Positions 56,976 to 64,000 of a DNA stretch of 64,000 nt are shown in pieces. Positions within the stretch are counted from its first letter, which is position 1. Every line of letters begins with the position of its first letter. The translations under genes were made by a program, and so were the position numbers. The notes below the pieces were generated by a model. The model had not been told where the DNA came from and did not search any database. It was given only the letters and a program-made list of their open reading frames with translations. The stretch covers positions 434,001 to 498,000 of the forward strand of contig VIIQ02000039.1 in NCBI GenBank assembly GCA_007449985.2, given 5' to 3'. This stretch comes from Desmodesmus armatus. Taxonomy: Eukaryota > Chlorophyta > Chlorophyceae > Sphaeropleales > Scenedesmaceae.

Positions 56976-58225
56976 GTCATGCGACCCTGTGCATCTCCTA
57001 GTTCATGTCCTTCGCAGTCAACAACAGCAGCACCTGCCTGTCTGACAGCTGCAGCAGCGTCAGACAGTGACTGGGGGTCGTCACAGTACACCAGATCTGC
57101 TGCTATTGCTTGCAGCCGGGTGTTGGGATAGCAAGGTGGGCGGCGGGGGGCTGGTGCTGGCTTGCAGGAACGTAGGCTCCTTGCCTGTCCCCATCTACAA
57201 CACGGTGGCAACCTTGAAGCGCACTGCATGTGATGCATCATCGCGAGGAAATTTCTTGCCTTTAGCTGGTACACTGACTCAGGACGTTGCATGAGCCTGA
57301 GCTTAATGTTGCTGCGATCCGTGCCACGGTTGAAGCTCGACCCGCATCGCACCTGACGAACTTTCTTGAGACACTGGGGCCGCTCTCTTTCAAAAAATTT
57401 GAAAATACATGCACATTTCCGCTGCAAGTACGGCCTACAGTGCGTAGGCGCCCTGCTGCCACCATGGAGGGCCTGGATTGGGCCAGGTACAGACAGACAT
57501 GGCTGTGGCCACAGCAAGCAAGTGGACACAAGCTGTAACGCTTACACCTTTGCAACGATGCACACTCTCGTCAGGGGACACAGCTACCAGCAAGCATGCA
57601 CAATTAAGTGCTGAAGCAAGAGCAGCTACCGATATGTTACATGTGCTGGTGCATGTGCAGCCGCTGCCACAGTGGCTGCTCTGGGCCAGCAGCAGCTCTG
57701 GGACGCTGCATGGCAGCAACAAATTTTGTCACAACCGACGACAGAAGTTGACTAATCAAAACCATGCATTTCCTCACAGTTGCTGAAGTTGCCCTTCCCG
57801 AACTGCAAATGTGCTGCCAGCAGCAGGTGTGCCGTCCTGCTGGTGTGGTGCAACAGCCACCACCATGCAACGTGTGTCGGTGCACCTCAGAGTCTGGCAC
57901 CCGACCCTGCTGCACTATGCCACGGTGCTCAATGCGGCATTGTGCCATCTTCAGCAACCCAGCACAGCTGCACAATCACCGTAGGCGCTGCAACTACCAG
58001 TGGATCTGGCGCCAAAGGCCGCCAGAGGCCGCCAGAGGCCGCCACTGAGGCTCAGTAAGCACCCTAGGCGCAGTGACATGTCGATCTGCAATCACACGTC
58101 ACATGCGGTGCCGCGTGCGCGTGCAGTCATTGAATGACTGCAACCGCTGCAGCGGCTGCCAACTTGGCGCAAAACCCACTCGGTTGACAACCATCACCGC
58201 CACAAAGATGCGGGTGCCACTGGTG

Positions 58226-58288
58226 CAGTACAAGTGTACACTACACATGTGTGCGTACAAGTGTACACTACACATGTGTACACATGTG
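58226..58288 (+). repeat. Two-copy tandem repeat with palindromic ACATGTGT blocks
   Basis: GTACAAGTGTACACTACACA followed by TGTGTGC occurs twice, about 30 bp apart. It contains the self-complementary blocks AGTGTACACT and ACACATGTGT. Confidence 0.8.
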
Positions 58289-58894
58289 TGCGAAACAGAC
58301 CGGCTAGTCAAGACGCTGTAATTCCCGGGCAGCCTTCTGATTGTCTCCCCCCCCCCCCCCCGTCCAGGGGGCACCCTGGTAACCGAACTTGGTAACCCAA
58401 CCCTTTGAGAAGGCTAGCAAGGCCTTTGCATTGAACAGCCATTGTGCTTGAAGTGTTTCACACTGCTTGGTGAAGGTCACCTTCACCAGTGGTGGAACCA
58501 CCGAGCAATGCAGGTGAGCCAGTTGTTTGGCAAGCACCTGCCCGACAGGTGGACAGCCCAATATCAAAGCCTCAAGGCAGGCTGCCTCGATTTTCCGCCA
58601 ACAACGCAACCAAGCCAGCATGCGCGCAAGGCCGCGCAAGGCTCAAGGCCAAATTGCTTGCCACTGGCACACAAACGTGTACAAGCCAGCCACCATTGAT
58701 GCATTGCCAAGGTTGGCTTCACCACAAACTTGGCAGCTCTGGCTGTTTAGCCGCTAACTTAGCAGCAGCAGAGTCTGCTGACAGCCCTGGGCTCACTTGC
58801 TGTGCCGCGGCGGCACTGGGTGAGTTCCAGACAACACAAACACAGTTCAATTCAAAATCAAGATTCGCACAATCAGCTTGGGCTGACTTGGAAC

Positions 58895-59610
58895 ACATGC
58901 TCACGGTGCAAGTGCTGCACTGCACAGTGTGTAGCACATACCGCCTGGCATCAACCACTGGTAACATTGCTGAGAAGGCGATGGAATGTACATGATCAGC
59001 AAAGAGTGCCAGAGCCAGAAGCGCAACAGTGACTCAGTGGTCGGAGGCCAAAACGGAGAGCCCAGCCATGGGAAAACTAGCTGAGGGTTTCAGCATCAGT
59101 AGGGCTCGAGTGTGCCTCATGTAGACGTGTTGCAAGCCTCTGCACATTCAATGCATGAAACACAACCGCAATTGGGCCGCCCAGTTGAACTGCACTGCAG
59201 CAGAGTACAAGAAAGACCAACTCCAACCATCTGGTGCATTATGTTCGGAACAGAAAGTACATAGTACATATCAACTCCAATCATCCACCTACTGGCAGTG
59301 ACACAAACTTGGGAGTCAGGCTGGATGGTGCAGCTCTGCTGACAAGCCCAGCTTTGGGGGTTGGAAACCTGTGCCCACTGCGGCACTGTGGGAACCCTGG
59401 ACAACACAAGCACAGCCGTTGATGAGAGACTATCTGTATCCTCATATCAGATTGGTAAGTATGGGATAAATGTAGCCAACACTATTGTGCACTGCACAGT
59501 GTGTAGCAAATACTGCCTGCCATCTACCAGAAGGCAATAGAATGTACAGGATCAGCAACGCACCGAGTGTTGCCAAAACGCAGCAGCAATTCAAAAGAGA
59601 GAGAGATCTC
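58895..59610 (+). repeat. Diverged duplication of about 100 bp (58900-59010 and 59480-59590)
   Basis: Both parts share GTGCACTGCACAGTGTGTAGC (inexact in the first), then a GAAGGC..A.GGAATGTACA block and ATCAGCAA. A second shared block, GACAACACAA.CACAG, lies upstream of each at about 58832 and 59400. The offset is about 570-580 bp. No coding signal was seen. Confidence 0.6.
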
Positions 59611-59751
59611 GCCAGAGTCCAGCCACGTGGAAAAACCTTTCACTTCCAAGGGGTTCCGCCTTGGTAACTAACACTTGAGCGTCTCAAGTGTGCAGCGAAT
59701 AAACAGGCTGCAAACCAGTGCACATTCAATCCATCAACAGATCCTGACAGT

Positions 59752-59950
59752 GAGCCACCCCCCCCCCCTGGGTGCAGTGGCACTGCCACCCCCCCCCCCC
59801 CCCTGGGTGCAGTGGCACTGCCACCCCCCCCCCCTGGGTGCAGTGGCACTGCCACCCCCCCCCCCTGGGTGCAGTGGCACTGCCACCCCCCCCCCCCCCC
59901 GGGTGCAGTGGCACTGCCCCCCCCCCCCCTCCCCGGGTGCAGTGGCACTG
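59752..59950 (+). repeat. Minisatellite of about 31 bp, six copies
   Basis: Units of GGGTGCAGTGGCACTGCCAC plus a C run of 9-14. Variation is mostly in the C run. Confidence 0.9.
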
Positions 59951-60304
59951 CAGAGGGTTGTAAAACAAATCAACAACAACAAAAACAAATCAACAAAACA
60001 AATCAACAGGAAACACCTACAAGTGCCAATGGCATGGCACTCACCTACTAGCAGCCGCACAATAGGCAATAGACAATTTGCAATATGTAGGTGTCTTCAT
60101 GGCATGCACACATTGCATTGTGCCATTGCACGGCCGGTTCCACATGCCGTACCACGACATGCCATCTTTCAAGCACAAAGCACTCAGGGGAGCGGGCGAC
60201 TGCTGGCACACTACCGATGCCAGCAGCAGATAACAAGGCTCAGCTCCAAGCTCAGTGAGCTCTGCGCCGTGCAAACATGACACACCAGTTCTTGCTCTAC
60301 AGGT

Positions 60305-62171
60305 TTAGGCATCAGAGGTTGCCGCTTCGTCCTTGCTACCACCCAGGGCACCATCACCAACATTGATGACAGCGTCTGCCTCAGGGCAAGACCCCAGCCT
60401 ACAACAGTCAACAGCATGCCGCATCGGACGCGCATCAATACTTTTGGCAGTGTCAGCAGCGGTTGCTGATCCCAGACCAGCCTCTGAAGAGCGAAAGTTC
60501 TTGGTGAGCTTCACATCAATGGCCCTGTAGATGACCAGGGTATAAGCCTGGATGACGGTGAAAGCACCGCACAGTACAGCAGTGATGACAAACCCAAACT
60601 CGTACCGCACAGCTGACATGCCGGCAAAGCTGACGATCATGTACACCAGGATAACAGTCTGCAGCAGACGTGTGAGCACATACCACACACACGCACCGCG
60701 CAGGATCACACGTGCGGTTTTGGCGGGCCACTGCAGCCTGTATGCCACCAGCGCTACATACAGAGGTGCCTCATGACACGCAAACAGATCCAGCACACTC
60801 CCCAACCGGCCACAGCGGCATTGCCGTTGACCACGGTCAACGCCCTCCCAGGGGACCAGATCGCCAAGATCACGATTCTGAAAAACAGCAGGTGATGCAC
60901 CATGAGCAGCCAGCTCCATTTGACCACACTTCGCACCATGGCTTCTGCTGCGTACAGCACAGAGCGCGTAGGAATGAACACCCCGAACAACACCAGGAGC
61001 TCGGGAGAAGCCAGGTAGCTGCCAATCCATGCAAAGAACAGGCTCCTGAAGGCCAGCACAGTCTGCGGCACAAGCGACAAACCGAACACCAGCGCATACA
61101 CAGCGTGCTGACACACTACCAGCTGGTCCGACGCTCTGAGGGCCTTGTAAACCCTACTGAACCGCATCAGCACGACATGGTGCAGGAAGAAGAATGCGCA
61201 GGGCGTGCAGATTATGACAAGGTACAACAGCTGCAGCGTCTTAGCGCCAAAGAACCGGTCCCTGGCCAAAGCCTGCAGGTCGGGAAGCTCCCACATGACC
61301 TCGCCAAACTGCCGCATGTTTGCCCAGGCCCACGTCGGCCTTTCCATACTGCTAGGGACGATGACGGCATCTCCAAAGACATCTAGGGTTTCAGCCACAC
61401 TCGTGTCCAAGGTGATGTCTGGGCAGGTGGTGTTGTCTGCAGTGGCCCAGGCTGTCTGGAAGGATGCGTTGCTTGCCCTGCAGGACTGGAGAAATCCCAG
61501 CACATCCACGTTGTGCTTGGCTGCTCTGGTGACGACGCCAAACAGCACCTTGGGCAGGCAGAGACACCTGCGGCACAAGCAGCAGTGCAGCAAGTCAGTG
61601 GTTGGTGTTGCACCTCTCGATCACGAGGAATGACATTTTCAAGCAAACGGTTTGGTGTGTCTCGATGATTCCACATCATCAAGGCTCCCTTTGCTGGGTC
61701 TTTGGGCCCAAACAACCCTAACAGATCTCACTACCGACAGGACCGCCCAACACATGCACCATGGTCGATAGATGCCCTGTCTGCGCTGCAAGCAGTGATC
61801 AAAGTCTCAAACCGAAAAGAACGTACCCTGCACTTGGTCCCTGTCGACCAAACACTGCATCCAAGCTCTTGCAGCAGGTGCTGCCTGGGGAAAACTTGCA
61901 TGCTGCTATTGCTGGCAGGATCAGCTGAGAGGTGCAGGCATCTTGAGGGCGACGAGGCAGCTGCTGCCGCACGGTCTCTTTTCCTGGATCGTTGATTTTC
62001 GCATCTGCAGGCAGTGGTCGGCAAGGGGCCCGAAAGGTCACGACGATGGCATGCACAGCGCCTTTTGCCACCAGCAGCAGCGACAGGCTCACGCTCACCC
62101 GCAATTGCTGACCCAACAGCGCAAAGCAAGAACACCACAGCAAGAACCACTGGAGCGCTTGATGGTGCCAT
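60305..62171 (-). CDS. Secreted eight-cysteine (lipid-transfer-like) domain joined to a TLC-like membrane protein
   Basis: Exon 1, 62099-62171: MAPSSAPVVLAVVFLLCAVG, a signal peptide, then donor GTGAGC. Exon 2, 61827-62004: acceptor CTGCAG, donor GTACGT. Exon 3 from 61567: acceptor CCGCAG. Phases 1 and 2 agree. Exons 2 and 3 give cysteines in the order C-x10-C-x7-CC-x15-CLC-x25-C-x18-C, the eight-cysteine layout of plant lipid-transfer/AAI domains (AACKFSPGSTCCKSLDAVFG, CLCLPKVLFGVV). About seven hydrophobic segments follow, with WSWLLMVHHLLFFRIVILAI recalling the double-His motif of TLC (TRAM/LAG1/CLN8) lipid-handling proteins. The tail is soluble, with stop at 60305. The frame shifts once near 60803-60815 (GNAAVAG in one frame, LGSVLDLFACHE in the next), so one missing base or a mutation is inferred. 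Likely a membrane lipid-binding or lipid-sensing protein. The TLC assignment is tentative. Confidence 0.68.
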
Positions 62172-62179
62172 GGTAACGA

Positions 62180-64000
62180 CCAATACGCTTGAGCGGTGCT
62201 GAGTGTGTGCAGTCCTGGGTGAGACAAATTTCACGCAGACACAGGCGCTGAACTTTGCTACTTAGCATACTTTATGCTTTCCGTCTGAGATGCTTTTTGG
62301 TGCACGTGTTACCGTTAACCGTTTGCCAGTCACGTCGCGTCGCAAAATACAGGGTCAACTGTCGTCGCCGTTGGTCGTTGGGCACGGGCGGCATGAGCTT
62401 GCACTCAGCCCCCTTGGTGTGTGTGCCGTCTGATATAGTGTGAAACATCGGGGGACAGTGCGATGCTCAACTGGTGGAAGTCCTGCATCGTCTGTACAGG
62501 ACTTGTGATGATGTGCCCTAGCTTGAACAGCTTACTAAGGGATCCTGCAGCCCGGCACGGTCACGGTGACTGATGTACCATGCACTGTGCTCAAAGAGCT
62601 GCTCAGCACAAACGACTCACTGCGCACGGCTAACAAATTCAACGCAAGTGTTACACACCAAGCTGACAGCCTGGCCACAACAAACTTTGGGCCTTCAAAG
62701 GGCCCCACACCTCTCCATTGCTCTGCCCTTGCCAAGGGCAGTGCTTCCATATGTCACATGTGGCCAGTGGCCAGGCCACAGCTCTACCACAGATGACAGC
62801 ACGTGCTGCTGCATACCTGTGCACAAGGATCTGTCCAAGACACCACAGCAAGACGAACCCATCGCCCAGTGAGCTTGCTGCGCACCCCTTCACGCCTCAT
62901 CCCCACCACAAACACCATCAAGCCTTGAAGTCCATGTCACATGTTGACTCAACATGCAGTGCTGCTTTCTGTCTTGCAAACAATTGAAAGAGAGTGGCTC
63001 TGGCAACTCTGCTGTGACTGCAGCTGTGCACCAGATCTGAACATCTGCCCTGAGGTCCTCAGCTGAAACAATCCTGGCGCCCTGCATCGCTGTGCTGGCT
63101 GCCCTTGGGCGCACGGCCCATGCAGGGCCTGTCCTGCCAGCTGCCGCCGATGCTGCTGAACACATGTGCTGCAGGATCAGGAGGCTGCCAGCCTTCACTG
63201 TCATTGCTGCTGATGCTGCAATCATGCTGCCTCCAATTGCCCCGAAAGGCTCTGGCTCATGCTTTCAAAGGTGTGACACCTCACTGCATTAGCGTTGCAC
63301 AGGTGACCATTCCTTACGGACGGCATTGGTAAGCCTGCAGCTGGCGCCAAACAGGCTCACCATCAGGTTCCTGCAATAGCAGCATGGCATAGGCAAAAGC
63401 AGGCGCGCAGCAGACATGTCATGAGTGGGTGATGCCAACTTGGTGTCAATGCCACTGGTGCACATGGTTGACACAACCGATAAGGGCAGTGCCCGATAAG
63501 CTCTACAGTACTGGATGGTACTGGGGGGTGGTGTACATCTGCATGTTTAGTGTCCGATGACGAGGCCGTGGCAGGGAAGCCATGTTGAGAAATGCAAGGA
63601 TGCACGTTGTGTGCTTAAGAAAGCGAAACATGCAGGGCAGTTTCGCAGATATTTGTGGTGGTGTTATATGACAGGTGACTGTGTTGGTTCGGGTCGCTCT
63701 GTCTGAGGATAAGGTGCGCATGCAGGCAGGGTCCGGCATGCCGAGAATCTCCGTTCTTTGTCTGTTTAAAGTGTAACACTTCAGGTACCCAGCACGTCCC
63801 GGTGGCACTGAGGGGGTGGTAGCCGAGCTCCACCCGCTGAGGGTTGCAACCCGAAGCACAGTCAGGGCGATTGGAGCTTCTCAGGCTTAGGTGCAGCTGT
63901 AAAGGTCTCTTGCGCAGCGGCTTGGAGCAGCTGAGCTGTTCGCGAAGCCATCAACAGTAGCGGGTGCAACAGGAAGCACCGCTCTCAACCCCTTATCATT
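62180..64000. other. Region upstream of the eight-cysteine/TLC gene
   Basis: Presumably holds that gene's promoter near 62180-62400. No other gene could be supported up to the window edge. Confidence 0.4.

Larger units (their letters stand above)
50158..57115 (-). pseudogene. EXD1/RNase D-like 3'-5' exonuclease gene, interrupted by a LINE and a frameshift
   Basis: DEDDy exonuclease, minus strand. Exon around 56965-57115 carries motif I (VVDCEGHELG) and strand GRMTVIQII. Exon 52318-52473 carries YVVDVMKL and motif II (FDCRNDATALWHEL). Exon 51946-52084 starts GVLDLQLLDLLVWEG. Exon 51438-51491 is MSGLRGSLISNKVTLTPE. Exon 50901-51048 carries motif III (LLEYAVYDVLAILALYEHF). Exon 50158-50438 ends the gene with a zinc-ribbon-like pair (FCSGCQRDL...FCYVCGC). 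The family trims RNA or DNA 3' ends. Two lesions are visible. A LINE (about 52.5-57.0 kb) separates motif I from motif II, and no splice donor survives after IQII. Exon 51946-52084 is 139 bp, one base out of phase: its start fits one frame and its end (APYFYRNVYQ) another, and the next exons fit only the second. Exons 5' of motif I were not found. Confidence 0.75.
57540..60300. other. Repeat-rich spacer
   Basis: Contains the diverged duplication, two tandem repeats and a plus-strand cysteine-rich frame at about 57800-58010 (CNVCRC..., HNHRRRC) that might be a zinc-finger exon but has no supporting context. Confidence 0.4.

Noticed and set aside
57764..58048. Plus-strand Cys/His-rich frame as a zinc-finger gene
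   Set aside because: Cysteine spacing fits no finger I can name, and neither start, splice partners nor neighbours support it; noted only within the spacer entry.

Overview
The window looks like nuclear DNA of a green alga, most likely a chlorophycean of the Chlamydomonadales. The evidence is GT-AG introns that begin mostly GTGAGT or GTAAGT, proteins full of glutamine and alanine runs encoded by CAG/GCA repeats, internal plant-type telomere motifs (TTTAGGG), long poly-G/poly-C tracts, and an L1-like retrotransposon with an endonuclease plus reverse transcriptase. The species is not identified. Several reading-frame breaks fall at low-complexity or homopolymer runs, so some could be assembly errors rather than biology.

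The main content is a head-to-tail array of five paralogous genes on the minus strand, at about 0.1-1.2 (copy I, running off the left edge), 4.0-15.0 (II), 24.4-32.9 (III), 35.0-40.7 (IV) and 43.2-49.1 kb (V). I could not assign them to a described family. Each has the same order: a short first exon ending in an LLDQVLL-like motif (exon Z), a conserved exon of 110-126 codons (A), an exon of exactly 135 bp (B), an exon of exactly 126 bp (C), then a very long Q/A-rich exon (D) that runs into two to six copies of a domain of about 75-80 residues. That domain is WLQQLALLL..(I/V)SL..L...LPVP..V...YG....FV...P.L......V.L....H..LR and resembles a small winged helix, perhaps LOTUS-like. NLS-like and SUMO-consensus (psi-K-x-E) motifs recur, which suggests nuclear regulators. 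Copy V has an in-frame stop inside its second domain, and copies II-IV have frame breaks.

Mobile DNA sits inside these genes. The first intron of copy III holds a 3,181-bp element (29200-32380). It has imperfect 18-bp terminal inverted repeats and an AGTA target duplication, and it carries one gene: a PHD finger fused to a complete Ty3/gypsy-type integrase, with no reverse transcriptase. A right end and a left end abut in its middle, three bases apart, like a transposon-circle junction. The equivalent intron of copy II is expanded by a fold-back palindrome with telomere-like arms and by a GGAAT-type minisatellite. At 52.5-57.0 kb an apparently intact LINE ORF2 (1,313 aa, coupled to an ORF1 tail by an overlapping TAATG) sits in a minus-strand EXD1/RNase D-like 3'-5' exonuclease gene. 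The host gene also carries a frameshift and is probably dead.

Other genes are a plus-strand nuclear-looking protein of unknown function with a 22-residue in-phase minisatellite (15.6-17.6 kb) and, on the minus strand at 60.3-62.2 kb, a signal-peptide protein in which an eight-cysteine lipid-transfer-like domain is joined to a TLC-like multi-pass membrane domain. The remaining stretches (17.6-24.3, 32.9-35.0, 40.7-43.2, 57.5-60.3 and 62.2-64.0 kb) hold tandem repeats and no gene I can support.
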